The position numbers were made by a program, and so were the translations under genes. Positions 1-8,648 of a stretch of DNA of 64,000 nucleotides are shown piece after piece (position 1 is the stretch's first letter; every line of letters begins with the position of its first letter). Under the pieces are notes generated by a model, which worked only from the letters and a program-made list of their open reading frames with translations, had not been told where the DNA came from and did not search any database. Origin of the DNA: Nocardia aurantia (GTDB lineage Bacteria; Actinomycetota; Actinomycetes; Mycobacteriales; Mycobacteriaceae); the NCBI RefSeq assembly GCF_009604425.1, contig NZ_WEGI01000015.1, positions 62,001-126,000 of the forward strand, read 5' to 3'.

Positions 1-681
1 GTGCCGCTGGCGCCGCAGCCGCGGATCATGCGGGCGCAGGTGGTGCTGGGACGGGATCTGCTGGTGCGCAGCCTGGCGTTCCAGGCCTGTTTCGTCTCGG
101 CCGGTGCGGTGGCGTCGCGATTCGGCGCGGCCTCGGTGGCGGCACACCAGCTGGTGCTGCAACTGTGGAATCTGCTGGCGATGGTGCTGGATTCGCTGGC
201 CATCGCGGCCCAGACCCTGGTCGGTGCGGCGCTGGGGGCCGGGGACGCCCCCGGCGCCCGCGGGCTGGCCCGCCGGATCACGGCGTGGTCGACGGTGTTC
301 GCGGTGATGCTGGCGGTGGTGTTCCTGGCCGGCTGGGCGGTGATCCCGCAGCTGTTCACCGCCGATGCCGCGGTCCTGGATCGGGTGCACGTGATCTGGT
401 GGTTCTTCGTCGCCCTGATCCCGGCGGCCGGGGTGGTGTTCGCGCTCGACGGGGTGCTGCTGGGCGCGGGTGACGCCGCCTATCTGCGCAACACCACCAT
501 GGCCGCCGCATTGGTCGGCTTCCTGCCGGTGATCTGGCTGGCGCTGGCCTGCCGGTGGGGGATCGCCGGGATCTGGTCCGGGCTGTCGGCGTTCATCGTG
601 CTGCGGCTGCTCGCGGTCGTGGTCCGGGCGGTGTCGGGCCGCTGGACCCACCTCGGTGCGGAGGTGCCGCGTCCGGTGTGA
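1..681 (+). CDS. MATE-family efflux transporter, C-terminal part
   Basis: The reading frame is open from the first base, so the true start lies upstream and only the last 226 residues are seen. The fragment opens with the arginine-led helix and 'AAHQ...QTLVGAALGAG' pattern typical of the second half of MATE/DinF drug-sodium antiporters, followed by about five further hydrophobic helices. A full MATE protein is about 440 residues, so roughly half is present. Position directly before the pptH-pptT-truB block matches the dinF neighbourhood of M. tuberculosis (Rv2836c). Substrate cannot be predicted. Confidence 0.85.
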   Translation: MPLAPQPRIMRAQVVLGRDLLVRSLAFQACFVSAGAVASRFGAASVAAHQLVLQLWNLLAMVLDSLAIAAQTLVGAALGAGDAPGARGLARRITAWSTVFAVMLAVVFLAGWAVIPQLFTADAAVLDRVHVIWWFFVALIPAAGVVFALDGVLLGAGDAAYLRNTTMAAALVGFLPVIWLALACRWGIAGIWSGLSAFIVLRLLAVVVRAVSGRWTHLGAEVPRPV

Positions 682-782
682 GCCGGGCGATTGGCCGGGT
701 ATCCGGGCGGCGTGGGAATCTTGAGACCGGCGTCGCGGTTGCCGAACGCAGGCCGTGGCAGCGAGCAGAGAGGTGGGACCGG

Positions 783-1742
783 GTGAGTCCGAAGTTGTGG
801 GCGGTGAGCGATATCCATGTCGGTCACCAGGGCAACAAGCCGGTCGTCGAGGGGATCCGGGCGGAATCACCGGAGGATTGGCTGATCGTCGCGGGCGATG
901 TCGGGGAGAAGACCGACGACATCCGGTGGGCGTTGCAGACCCTGCGCGGCCGGTTCGCGAAGGTGATCTGGGTGCCCGGCAACCACGAGTTGTGGACCAC
1001 CGCGAAGGATCCGGTCCAGATGCACGGCGCGCCCCGCTACGACTATCTGGTATCGATGTGCCGGGACCTGGACGTGCTCACCCCGGAGGATCCGTTCCCC
1101 GAGTGGATCGGCGGCGGCGCCGAGGAATTCGGCCGGCCGGTCACGCTGGCCCCGCTGTTCGTGCTCTACGACTATTCGTGGCGGCCCGAGGGCACCACGA
1201 CCAACGCCGAGGCGCTGGCGCTGGCCCGCGAACGCAATGTGGTCGCCACCGACGAGTTCCTGCTGTCGCCGCAGCCGTACCTGACCCGCGACGCCTGGTG
1301 CCATGCCCGGGTGCAGTACACCCAGCGGCGGCTGGACGCGGTCGCGCCGGACACCCCGCTGGTGCTGATCAACCATTTCCCGCTGGTGCGGGAGCCCACC
1401 CGGACCCTGTTCTATCCGGAGTTCGCGCTGTGGTGCGGCACCGATCGGACCGCCGACTGGCACACCCGCTACAACGTGACCTGCGCGGTGTACGGGCATC
1501 TGCACATTCCGCGGACCACCTGGTACGACGGGGTGCGGTTCGAGGAGGTGTCGCTCGGCTACCCGCGGGAGTGGCAGCGTCGCGGCCTGCCGGACAAGTT
1601 GTTGCGGCAGATCCTGCCCACCCCGGAGTACGGCCCGGGCGATCTCAACGAGTGGGGCGGTCATTTCCAGCTGACCCCGGAGATGCGGGAGGCCGCGGTG
1701 AAGATGCGCGAGATGGCACAGCGCCGCCGCGGGCTGAATTGA
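783..1742 (+). CDS. pptH: Metallophosphoesterase, PptH-like phosphopantetheine hydrolase
   Basis: A 319-residue calcineurin-like phosphoesterase. All metal-binding motifs are visible: DIH at residues 10-12, GD at 38-39, GNHE at 66-69 and GHLH near 238-241. It lies just upstream of pptT, as Rv2795c does in M. tuberculosis; that protein (PptH) removes phosphopantetheine from carrier proteins and so opposes PptT. The GTG at 783 is chosen because the conserved core begins at residue 5 there; upstream sequence in the frame is unconserved. Phosphopantetheine hydrolase activity is inferred from gene order and family. Confidence 0.85.
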   Translation: MSPKLWAVSDIHVGHQGNKPVVEGIRAESPEDWLIVAGDVGEKTDDIRWALQTLRGRFAKVIWVPGNHELWTTAKDPVQMHGAPRYDYLVSMCRDLDVLTPEDPFPEWIGGGAEEFGRPVTLAPLFVLYDYSWRPEGTTTNAEALALARERNVVATDEFLLSPQPYLTRDAWCHARVQYTQRRLDAVAPDTPLVLINHFPLVREPTRTLFYPEFALWCGTDRTADWHTRYNVTCAVYGHLHIPRTTWYDGVRFEEVSLGYPREWQRRGLPDKLLRQILPTPEYGPGDLNEWGGHFQLTPEMREAAVKMREMAQRRRGLN

Positions 1743-1812
1743 CGCAGCGCCGCCGCGGGCCGAGCCGGCCCAGGCGGCGGCTGATCGGCACAGCGCCGCC
1801 GTGGGCGGAATC
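1716..1812 (+). repeat. Short GC-rich repeat spanning the end of pptH
   Basis: A motif close to CAGCGCCGCCGCGGGC occurs three times: inside the last codons of pptH (about 1718), just after its stop (1745) and again at 1790 with one change. The coding end of pptH has apparently been copied into the gap before pptT. No function is evident. Confidence 0.55.
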
Positions 1813-1908
1813 GAGTCGTGTGCGCACGGGCGAGCGGCGGATCGTAGGCTTTCGATCGGTACGGACGGTTCGAATCAGGAGGCGGTCATCGAGGAGCGGG
1901 CGAGCACG

Positions 1909-2589
1909 GTGGGGTCGGCGCGGTTGATCGGGCAGATCCTGCCGTCCGGAGTGGCATCCGCCGAGCTGCTGGACTATCCGGAGGGTCTCCGGCCGTTTCC
2001 GGCGGAGGAGCACCTGATCGCGAAGGCGGTGGAGAAGCGCCGCCGCGACTTCATCGGTGCCCGGCACTGCGCCCGGCAGGCGCTCGCGCAGCTGGGTGAG
2101 CCGCAGGTGGCGATCGGCAAGGGGGAGCGCGGGATGCCGATGTTTCCGCAGGGCATCGTCGGCAGCCTCACCCACTGCGACGGTTATCGGGCCGCCGCGC
2201 TCGCGCATCGGCTGCGGTGGCGCTCGATCGGCATCGATGCCGAACCGCACGACACCCTGCCCGACGGGGTCCTGGATTCGGTGAGCCTGCCGGCCGAACG
2301 CGACTGGCTGCGTGGCGCGATCGCGGACACCGGTCTGCATCTGGACCGATTGTTGTTCTGCGCCAAGGAGGCCACGTACAAGGCGTGGTTCCCGCTGACG
2401 TTGCGCTGGCTGGGTTTCGAGGACGCGCACATCACCTTCACGATCGACGCCGCGGGCAGCACCGGCACCTTCCACAGCGACTTGCTGATTCCCGGTCAGG
2501 TCGTTGACGGCGGCGTGCCGCTGACCTCGTTCGACGGCCGCTGGGCGATCACCGAGGGGCTGATCCTGACCGCGATCGAGGTCGGCTGA
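1909..2589 (+). CDS. pptT: 4'-phosphopantetheinyl transferase (Npt/PptT type)
   Basis: A 226-residue Sfp-class PPTase that moves phosphopantetheine from CoA onto acyl, aryl and peptidyl carrier proteins of fatty-acid, mycolate, siderophore and polyketide synthesis. Visible motifs are the CoA-binding 'RRRDFIGARHCAR', 'SLTHC' near 87-91, the Mg-binding 'GIDAEPH' near 108-114, and 'FCAKEATYKAW' near 150-160, the catalytic KEA signature. It closely resembles Nocardia Npt (222 residues). The GTG at 1909 is preferred, with GAGGAG at 1891; longer starts add unconserved sequence. The stop overlaps the truB start by one base, implying translational coupling. Confidence 0.93.
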   Translation: MGSARLIGQILPSGVASAELLDYPEGLRPFPAEEHLIAKAVEKRRRDFIGARHCARQALAQLGEPQVAIGKGERGMPMFPQGIVGSLTHCDGYRAAALAHRLRWRSIGIDAEPHDTLPDGVLDSVSLPAERDWLRGAIADTGLHLDRLLFCAKEATYKAWFPLTLRWLGFEDAHITFTIDAAGSTGTFHSDLLIPGQVVDGGVPLTSFDGRWAITEGLILTAIEVG

Positions 2590-3518
2590 TGGCCGAGGCG
2601 ACCCGCACGCCGCTGGTCGACGCGCTGGGCGGGCTGCTGATCGTCGACAAGGACGGCGGTATGACCAGCCACGATGTCGTGTCCCGGGCCCGGAAGGTGT
2701 TGCGTACCCGCAAGATCGGTCACGCCGGCACCCTCGACCCGATGGCGACCGGTGTGCTGGTGCTCGGGGTCGAGCGTGCCACCAAGATGCTGGGCCTGCT
2801 CACCCTTACCACCAAGACGTACACCGCGACGATCCGGCTCGGCAGTTCCACCGTCACCGACGACGCCGAGGGCGAGGTGCTGTCCACCACCTCCGCCGCG
2901 CACGTCACCGACGCCGAGATCGCTTCCGGCGCAGCCGAATTGACCGGCGACATTCTCCAGGTTCCCGCCACGGTCAGTGCGATCAAGGTCGACGGCGAGC
3001 GCGCCTACGCCCGCGCCCGCGCCGGCGAGGAGGTACGGCTGGCGGCCCGCCCGGTCACCGTGTCCCGCTTCGACATTCTGGCGCGCCGCGACATCGACAC
3101 CGGCACAACGCGATTCGTCGACCTGGATGTCGCGGTGGACTGCTCGTCGGGCACCTACATCCGGGCACTGGCTCGTGATCTCGGCGAAAAGCTCGGTGTC
3201 GGAGGGCATCTCACCGCGCTGCGCCGCACCCGCGTCGGCCCGTTCACCCTGGACCACGCCCGCACCCTGACGCAGCTGTCCGACGATCCGACTCTCAATC
3301 TCGACATCGACGCCGCCGCGCGCCTGGCCTTCCCACACCGCACGATCACCGACACCGAGGCGCATTCCCTGCGCGATGGCCGCTGGCTCGATCCCACCGG
3401 AATCGCCGGGGTGTACGCCGCGCTCACCGCCGATGGCCGGGCCATCGCCCTGCTCGAAGAGAAGGGCAAGCGCGCGGCGCCGGTCCTGGTCGTCCGGCCT
3501 CGCGGGCTGCTCGATTGA
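2589..3518 (+). CDS. truB: tRNA pseudouridine(55) synthase TruB
   Basis: A 309-residue TruB that isomerises U55 to pseudouridine in the T-loop of tRNAs. The N-terminal 'LLIVDKDGGMTSHDVV' and 'GHAGTLDPMATGVLVLG' blocks are present; the catalytic aspartate is D50. 'CSSGTYIRALARDLG' near 184-198 and the C-terminal PUA-like region follow. The ATG overlaps the pptT stop in TGATG, so it is co-transcribed with pptT and probably pptH. It faces the mntR-like gene convergently; no clear terminator is seen in the 210 bases between. Confidence 0.95.
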   Translation: MAEATRTPLVDALGGLLIVDKDGGMTSHDVVSRARKVLRTRKIGHAGTLDPMATGVLVLGVERATKMLGLLTLTTKTYTATIRLGSSTVTDDAEGEVLSTTSAAHVTDAEIASGAAELTGDILQVPATVSAIKVDGERAYARARAGEEVRLAARPVTVSRFDILARRDIDTGTTRFVDLDVAVDCSSGTYIRALARDLGEKLGVGGHLTALRRTRVGPFTLDHARTLTQLSDDPTLNLDIDAAARLAFPHRTITDTEAHSLRDGRWLDPTGIAGVYAALTADGRAIALLEEKGKRAAPVLVVRPRGLLD

Positions 3519-3728
3519 GCTGCCCGCGCAGGTCGGTTGTCGACATCGGCCCGAATGTCGTCGGGTGCGGGCTGGTTCGGTGGCAACGGAGCCGGCCTCG
3601 AAGTCGCGGCAGGTCCGTCGAGCGGCCGGCCCGGCAAGCGTCAGCCGGATGAGCGTGGCGGAACGAGCCACATCGCCACTGCTCTGCGATCGCAACCTAG
3701 GCCGAATCGCCTTCGGCGCGAAGTGGAT

Positions 3729-4466
3729 TCAGTGCGTGAGCCAGATGGCTTCCGCGGCGGGACTGCCGAGGTCCAGCGGCCGGTCCTCGATGCGGATCGC
3801 GATGGTGCCGGCGAAATCGCGGCGCTCCACCACGGTGATGGGAGTGTCGAGGGCGATGCCGACGGTGTCGAAATAGCGCAGCATGGCCGGGTCGGAGTCG
3901 GAGATGCGGGCCACGCGGCCGGTCTCACCTGCCTGGAAGCGGCTGAGCTGCCGGGCCGGGGGCGTGGGGATCGCGCCGTCGACCGAGGGGATCGGGTCGC
4001 CGTGCGGGTCGCGCTCGGGGTGGCCGAGTTTCGCGGCGATGCGGTCGACCAGGGTCTCCGACACCGCGTGCTCCAGCACCTCGGCCTCGTCGTGCACCTC
4101 GTCCCAGCTGTAGCCCAGTTCGTTCATGAGGAAGGTCTCGATCAGCCGGTGCCGGCGGACCATGGCGATGGCGGCGCGGCGCCCGTTCTCGGTGAGCGTG
4201 ATCGCGCCGTAGCGAGCGTGTTCGACCAGGCCCTGATCGGCGAGTTTGCGCACCGCCTCGGACACCGTGGACGCGGAGACGCCGATCCGTTCGGCCAGCA
4301 GTTTGGTGGACACCTTCTCCTGCGACCACTCCTGGACGCTCCAGATCACCTTCAGATAGTCCTGTGCGACCGAGGAGAGTTCCGGTGCGAGGGCGGCCGC
4401 GGATCGAGGGTGCAGCGAGCTATCGACCAGTTCGCGGCGCGTGGCGATGTCTCGTTTTCCGGGCAC
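3729..4466 (-). CDS. mntR: DtxR/MntR-family metal-dependent regulator (SirR/MntR-like)
   Basis: A 245-residue repressor with an N-terminal winged helix (about residues 30-95, 'LLAERIGVSASTVSEAVRKLADQGL'), the DtxR metal-binding and dimerisation domain ('EVLEHAVSETLVDRI...LGHPERDPHGDPIP'), and a C-terminal FeoA/SH3-like domain. In M. tuberculosis the orthologous position is Rv2788 (sirR, shown to act as MntR, a manganese-dependent repressor), also divergent from ribF. Starts at GTG. The metal is not decided by sequence alone; Mn is favoured by synteny, Fe possible. Confidence 0.88.
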   Translation of the reverse strand: MPGKRDIATRRELVDSSLHPRSAAALAPELSSVAQDYLKVIWSVQEWSQEKVSTKLLAERIGVSASTVSEAVRKLADQGLVEHARYGAITLTENGRRAAIAMVRRHRLIETFLMNELGYSWDEVHDEAEVLEHAVSETLVDRIAAKLGHPERDPHGDPIPSVDGAIPTPPARQLSRFQAGETGRVARISDSDPAMLRYFDTVGIALDTPITVVERRDFAGTIAIRIEDRPLDLGSPAAEAIWLTH

Positions 4467-4540
4467 AATCCAACCTTAGGCACACCTGCGTCCGTTTCCC
4501 ACTTCGGCGCGTGCGAGAACGGTTGCGTAGGCTGCCGTAT

Positions 4541-5515
4541 GTGCAGAGATGGCGAAGCCTCGACGACGTGCCGGCCGATTGGGGCCGGTGTGTGCTCACG
4601 ATCGGAGTTTTCGACGGCGTGCACCGCGGTCACGCCCAATTGATCAGTCGCGCTGTGAAATCCGCCGCCGTGCGCGGCGTGCCCGCGGCGCTCATGACCT
4701 TCGATCCGCACCCCATGGAGGTGATCCGGCCGGGATCGCATCCCGCTCAGCTCACCACGCTGACCCGCCGCGCCGAACTCGTGGAGGAACTCGGCGTCGA
4801 CGTCTTCGTCGTGATGCCGTTCACCCAGGAGTTCATGAAGCTCACCCCCGCCGAATACGCGCACGACCTGCTGGTCGAGAAGCTGCACGTACTCGAGGTG
4901 GTGGTGGGGGACAACTTCACCTTCGGCCGCCGCGCGGCCGGCACCATCGAGACCATGCGCGACCTCGGCACCAAGTTCGGTTTCGAGGTGGACGGGGTGC
5001 GGCTGATCGGCGAGCATGCCGTCACCTTCTCCTCCACCTACATCCGCGCCTGCGTCGACGCCGGTGACATGGGCGCGGCCGCGGAGGCGCTCGGCCGCCC
5101 GCATCGGGTCGAGGGAGTCGTGGTGCACGGCGACGGCCGCGGCCGTCAACTGGGCTTCCCGACGGCGAACGTGGCCCCGCCGAACCACGCCGCGATCCCC
5201 GCCGACGGCGTGTACGCGGCCTGGTTCACCGTGCTCACCCCCGCTCGCGGCGGCATCATGCTGTCCGGAGAGCGCCGGATGGCGGCGGTGTCGGTGGGCA
5301 CCAACCCCACCTTCTCCGGCCGCACCCGCACGGTCGAGGCGTACGTACTGGACGCCGATCTGGACCTGTACGGCCAGCACGTGGCGGTGGATTTCGTGGA
5401 GCACCTGCGCACGATGGACAAGTTCGAGTCCATCGAGGCCCTGGTCCAGGAGATCGACCGCGACGTGGTCCGCACCCGTGAGGTCCTCGCCGCCCACCGC
5501 GCGAGCAACGACTGA
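4541..5515 (+). CDS. ribF: Bifunctional riboflavin kinase / FAD synthetase
   Basis: A 324-residue RibF making FMN then FAD from riboflavin. The N-terminal nucleotidyltransferase domain has 'TIGVFDGVHRGHAQLI' (HxGH-like site) and 'DNFTFGRRAAGT'; the C-terminal kinase domain has 'GRQLGFPTANV' and 'GTNPTFSG'. GTG at 4541 is chosen because the conserved 'RW..LDDVPADWGRCVLTIG' follows at once and TAGGCT at 4528-4533 is a good -10, seven bases upstream, so the mRNA is probably leaderless. Divergent from the mntR-like gene across 74 bases, as in M. tuberculosis. Confidence 0.94.
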   Translation: MQRWRSLDDVPADWGRCVLTIGVFDGVHRGHAQLISRAVKSAAVRGVPAALMTFDPHPMEVIRPGSHPAQLTTLTRRAELVEELGVDVFVVMPFTQEFMKLTPAEYAHDLLVEKLHVLEVVVGDNFTFGRRAAGTIETMRDLGTKFGFEVDGVRLIGEHAVTFSSTYIRACVDAGDMGAAAEALGRPHRVEGVVVHGDGRGRQLGFPTANVAPPNHAAIPADGVYAAWFTVLTPARGGIMLSGERRMAAVSVGTNPTFSGRTRTVEAYVLDADLDLYGQHVAVDFVEHLRTMDKFESIEALVQEIDRDVVRTREVLAAHRASND

Positions 5516-5522
5516 GTCATCG

Positions 5523-5567
5523 CTCGGCTTTCGATGAAGCCGAGAGCCGCCCGGCCCGGAAGGGCGG
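5523..5567 (+). terminator. Two hairpins after ribF
   Basis: CTCGGCTT/AAGCCGAG (5523-5530 with 5537-5544) makes an 8-bp stem with a 6-base loop, followed by CCGCCC/GGGCGG (5547-5552 with 5562-5567). They sit 8 bases after the ribF stop and before the rpsO promoter region. There is no T-run, so termination is plausible but unproven. Confidence 0.45.
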
Positions 5568-5689
5568 AATTCGGCCGCGGGAACGCGGTCCGGTAAGGTG
5601 GCACGTCGGGTTTGCTGCGGTCCGCGGTGGCACCCGGCCGGGATCCGTCCCGGAACCTCGAGCGCGGACTGGAACACAGGAGATCATCC

Positions 5690-5959
5690 GTGGCGTTGAC
5701 CACCGAGCAGAAGAAGGCGATCCTCACCGAGTACGGTGTGCACGAGAAGGACACCGGTTCGCCGGAGGCCCAGATCGCGATGCTGTCCAAGCGGATCGCC
5801 GACATCACCGAGCACCTCAAGAAGCACAAGCACGACCACCACACCCGCCATGGTCTGATGGCGCTGATCGGTCGTCGCAAGCGGCTCTCGAAGTACCTGC
5901 AGGAGAAGGACATCGAGCGCTACCGTTCGCTGATCGAGCGGCTCGGGCTCCGTCGCTGA
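5690..5959 (+). CDS. rpsO: 30S ribosomal protein S15
   Basis: An 89-residue S15, which binds the central domain of 16S rRNA and bridges to the 50S subunit. The sequence shows 'DTGSPEAQIAMLSKRI', 'HKHDHHTRHGLMALIGRRKRL' and the usual C-terminus, full length. The GTG at 5690 follows AGGAGA at 5679-5684. ribF is upstream and pnp downstream, the rpsO-pnp order kept widely in bacteria. S15 usually represses its own translation; no leader pseudoknot was worked out here. Confidence 0.97.
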   Translation: MALTTEQKKAILTEYGVHEKDTGSPEAQIAMLSKRIADITEHLKKHKHDHHTRHGLMALIGRRKRLSKYLQEKDIERYRSLIERLGLRR

Positions 5960-6271
5960 GTTCGCGGATCCCGACGGGAATTCGCGCGAGCGACACGATC
6001 TGTACCGGACAGTTCGCAAGGCAGCCGGCGAGGAGGCATACAATCTCCTCGTCGGCCGGTCGTGTGTGGGCGCCCGCCCGCATGTGACGAGGACGACAGA
6101 TACGGCCGTACGCACCCGCTCGCGTGGCGTCGGTCTTCGGTAGTGGCTTTTCGGCAGGGTGGTTCCACCGGAGGGCTTCGATCGATGACCGCCTCCGCGT
6201 GCCGTCTCCAAGGGGAGGTGGCCGGGTGTACGCGCGTGGCACACAAGAGGTTGATTTTCGCCGCCGCGCGT

Positions 6272-6286
6272 CCGTACCGGGTACGG
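6272..6286 (+). promoter_or_regulatory. Small hairpin in the pnp leader
   Basis: CCGTAC (6272-6277) pairs with GTACGG (6281-6286) around a 3-base loop. It lies just 5' of the larger leader hairpin and may stack on it. Confidence 0.4.
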
Positions 6287-6294
6287 CCGACGAA

Positions 6295-6331
6295 CACCGG
6301 ATCGCGCTCTCGAACAGCGCTGGATCCGGTG
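6295..6331 (+). promoter_or_regulatory. Long hairpin in the pnp leader, candidate autoregulatory element
   Basis: CACCGGATC-GCGCT (6295-6308) pairs with AGCGC (6316-6320) and, after a two-base bulge, GATCCGGTG (6323-6331), giving a 14-bp stem with a 7-base loop, 25 bases before the pnp ATG. In E. coli the pnp leader forms a double-stranded stem cut by RNase III, after which PNPase represses its own message. The position here suggests a similar device; that is inference. Confidence 0.6.
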
Positions 6332-6356
6332 CAGACGAGAGGTTGAGAAAAGAAAA

Positions 6357-8648
6357 ATGACAGAAACCGTGACCAGTTCCGCGATCGAGGTCGAGCCCGG
6401 CGTGTTCGAGTCGGTCGCCCTGATCGACAACGGCTCCTTCGGTACCCGCACCGTGCGCTTCGAGACCGGTCGGCTGGCCAAGCAGGCCGCCGGCTCCGTC
6501 GTCGCCTACCTGGACGACGAGACCATGCTGCTGTCGGCCACCACCGCGGGCAAGTCGCCGAAGGACCAGTTCGACTTCTTCCCGCTGACCGTCGATGTCG
6601 AGGAGCGGATGTACGCCGCGGGTCGCATCCCCGGCTCGTTCTTCCGTCGCGAGGGCCGCCCGTCCACCGACGCGATCCTGACCTGCCGCCTGATCGACCG
6701 CCCGCTGCGCCCGTCGTTCGTCGACGGCCTGCGCAACGAGATCCAGGTCGTCGTGACGGTGATGAGCCTCGATCCGAAGGACCTGTACGACGTGGTCGCC
6801 ATCAACGCGGCCTCGGCGTCCACCCAGATCGCGGGCCTGCCGTTCTCCGGACCGGTCGGCGGCGTGCGGGTGGCGCTGATCGGCGGCGAGGGCGCCGACG
6901 CCCAGTGGGTCGCCTTCCCGACCACCGAGCAGCTGGAGGGGGCCGTGTTCGACATGGTCGTCGCCGGTCGCGTGGTGGAGTCCGGCGATGTGGCCATCAT
7001 GATGGTCGAGGCCGAGGCCACCGACAACGTCCTCGCCCTGATCGACGGCGGCGCGCCCGCGCCGACGGAGACCGTGGTCGCCGAGGGCCTGGAGGCCGCC
7101 AAGCCGTTCATCGCGCGGCTGTGCCGGGCGCAGCAGGACCTCGCGGCGCTGGCCTCCAAGCCGACCGAGGAGTTCCCGCTGTTCCCGCCGTACGGCCCGG
7201 ACGTCTACCAGGTGGTCGAGAACACCGCCAAGAATCCGCTCGGCCAGGCGCTGTCCATCGCGGGCAAGCAGGAGCGCGAGGAGCGGATCGACGAGATCAA
7301 GCTCGACGTGTTGTCCACTCTCGCTTCGGATTTCGAGGGCCGGGAGAAGGAGATCGGCGCGGCGTTCCGCTCGGTCACCAAGAAGCTGGTGCGGCAGCGC
7401 ATCCTGGCCGACGGCTTCCGCATCGACGGCCGCGGCCTCGCCGACATCCGCGCGCTGTCCGCCGAGGTGGCCGTGGTGCCGCGGGCGCACGGCTCGGCGC
7501 TGTTCGAGCGTGGCGAGACCCAGATCCTGGGCGTCACCACCCTCGACATGGTGAAGATGGCGCAGCAGGTCGACTCGCTCGGCCCGGAGACCTCCAAGCG
7601 GTACATGCACCACTACAACTTCCCGCCGTTCTCCACCGGCGAGACCGGCCGCGTCGGCTCCCCGAAGCGGCGTGAGATCGGTCACGGTGCGCTCGCCGAG
7701 CGGGCCCTGCAGCCGGTGCTGCCGTCGCAGGAGGAGTTCCCCTACGCGATCCGCCAGGTGTCGGAGGCACTGAGCTCCAACGGCTCCACGTCGATGGGTT
7801 CGGTGTGCGCCTCCACGCTGTCGCTGCTGAACGCGGGTGTGCCGCTGAAGGCGCCGGTCGCCGGTATCGCGATGGGCCTGGTGTCCGACGCGGTGAAGAA
7901 CGAGTCGGGTGAGGACGAGGTCCGCTACGTGGCGCTGACCGACATCCTCGGCGCCGAGGACGCGTTCGGCGACATGGACTTCAAGGTCGCCGGTACGCCG
8001 GAGTTCGTCACCGCGCTGCAGCTGGACACCAAGCTCGACGGCATCCCCTCCAAGGTGCTCGCCGGCGCGCTGAACCAGGCCCGCGACGCGCGCCTGACCA
8101 TCCTGGACGTGATGGCCGAGGCCATCGCCACCCCGGACGAGATGAGCCCCTACGCCCCGCGCGTCACCGCGATCAAGATCCCGGTCGACAAGATCGGCGA
8201 GGTGATCGGACCCAAGGGCAAGGTCATCAACCAGATCACCGAGGACACCGGCGCCAACATCTCCATCGAGGACGACGGCACCGTGTTCGTCGGCGCGACC
8301 GACGGCCCGTCGGCGCAGGCCGCGATCGACGCGATCAACGCCATCGCCAACCCGCAGCTGCCGAAGGTGGGCGAGCGTTTCCTGGGCACGGTCGTCAAGA
8401 CCACCGCCTTCGGCGCGTTCGTCTCGCTGCTGCCGGGCCGCGACGGTCTGGTGCACATCTCCAAGCTGGGCAACGGCAAGCGGGTCGCGAAGGTCGAGGA
8501 CGTGGTCAACGTCGGCGACAAGATCCGGGTCGAGATCGCCGACATCGACAATCGCGGCAAGATCTCGCTGGTGCCCGTGGAGGAAGAAGAAGCCGCGGAC
8601 ACCGCCGCTTCCGACAACACAGCTGCGGCCGAGGCCGGTGCCGAGTAA
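6357..8648 (+). CDS. pnp: Polyribonucleotide nucleotidyltransferase (PNPase, GpsI)
   Basis: A 763-residue PNPase, the phosphorolytic 3'-5' exoribonuclease of the RNA degradosome. Two RNase PH domains are seen (about 20-240 and 345-570, the second with 'PSTTSMGSVC'-like 'NGSTSMGSVCASTLSLLNAG'), then a KH domain ('IPVDKIGEVIGPKGKVINQI', near 605) and an S1 domain ('FLGTVVKTTAFGAFVSLLPGRDGLVHISKLG', near 675-745). The acidic tail has an EEEE stretch. ATG at 6357 follows an A-rich tract rather than a strong Shine-Dalgarno. Called gpsI in mycobacteria (Rv2783c). Confidence 0.97.
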   Translation: MTETVTSSAIEVEPGVFESVALIDNGSFGTRTVRFETGRLAKQAAGSVVAYLDDETMLLSATTAGKSPKDQFDFFPLTVDVEERMYAAGRIPGSFFRREGRPSTDAILTCRLIDRPLRPSFVDGLRNEIQVVVTVMSLDPKDLYDVVAINAASASTQIAGLPFSGPVGGVRVALIGGEGADAQWVAFPTTEQLEGAVFDMVVAGRVVESGDVAIMMVEAEATDNVLALIDGGAPAPTETVVAEGLEAAKPFIARLCRAQQDLAALASKPTEEFPLFPPYGPDVYQVVENTAKNPLGQALSIAGKQEREERIDEIKLDVLSTLASDFEGREKEIGAAFRSVTKKLVRQRILADGFRIDGRGLADIRALSAEVAVVPRAHGSALFERGETQILGVTTLDMVKMAQQVDSLGPETSKRYMHHYNFPPFSTGETGRVGSPKRREIGHGALAERALQPVLPSQEEFPYAIRQVSEALSSNGSTSMGSVCASTLSLLNAGVPLKAPVAGIAMGLVSDAVKNESGEDEVRYVALTDILGAEDAFGDMDFKVAGTPEFVTALQLDTKLDGIPSKVLAGALNQARDARLTILDVMAEAIATPDEMSPYAPRVTAIKIPVDKIGEVIGPKGKVINQITEDTGANISIEDDGTVFVGATDGPSAQAAIDAINAIANPQLPKVGERFLGTVVKTTAFGAFVSLLPGRDGLVHISKLGNGKRVAKVEDVVNVGDKIRVEIADIDNRGKISLVPVEEEEAADTAASDNTAAAEAGAE

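Larger units (their letters stand above)
5960..6356 (+). other. rpsO-pnp intergenic leader, no gene
   Basis: About 400 bases between rpsO and pnp with no credible protein; small open frames lack conservation. M. tuberculosis has lppU at this place, absent here. It holds two good hairpins in its second half (6272-6286 and 6295-6331), so it most likely contains the pnp promoter and a structured 5' leader. Confidence 0.6.

Noticed and set aside
480..827. 115-codon minus-strand ORF over the MATE end
   Set aside because: Antisense to the transporter and the pptH start, with no conserved pattern.
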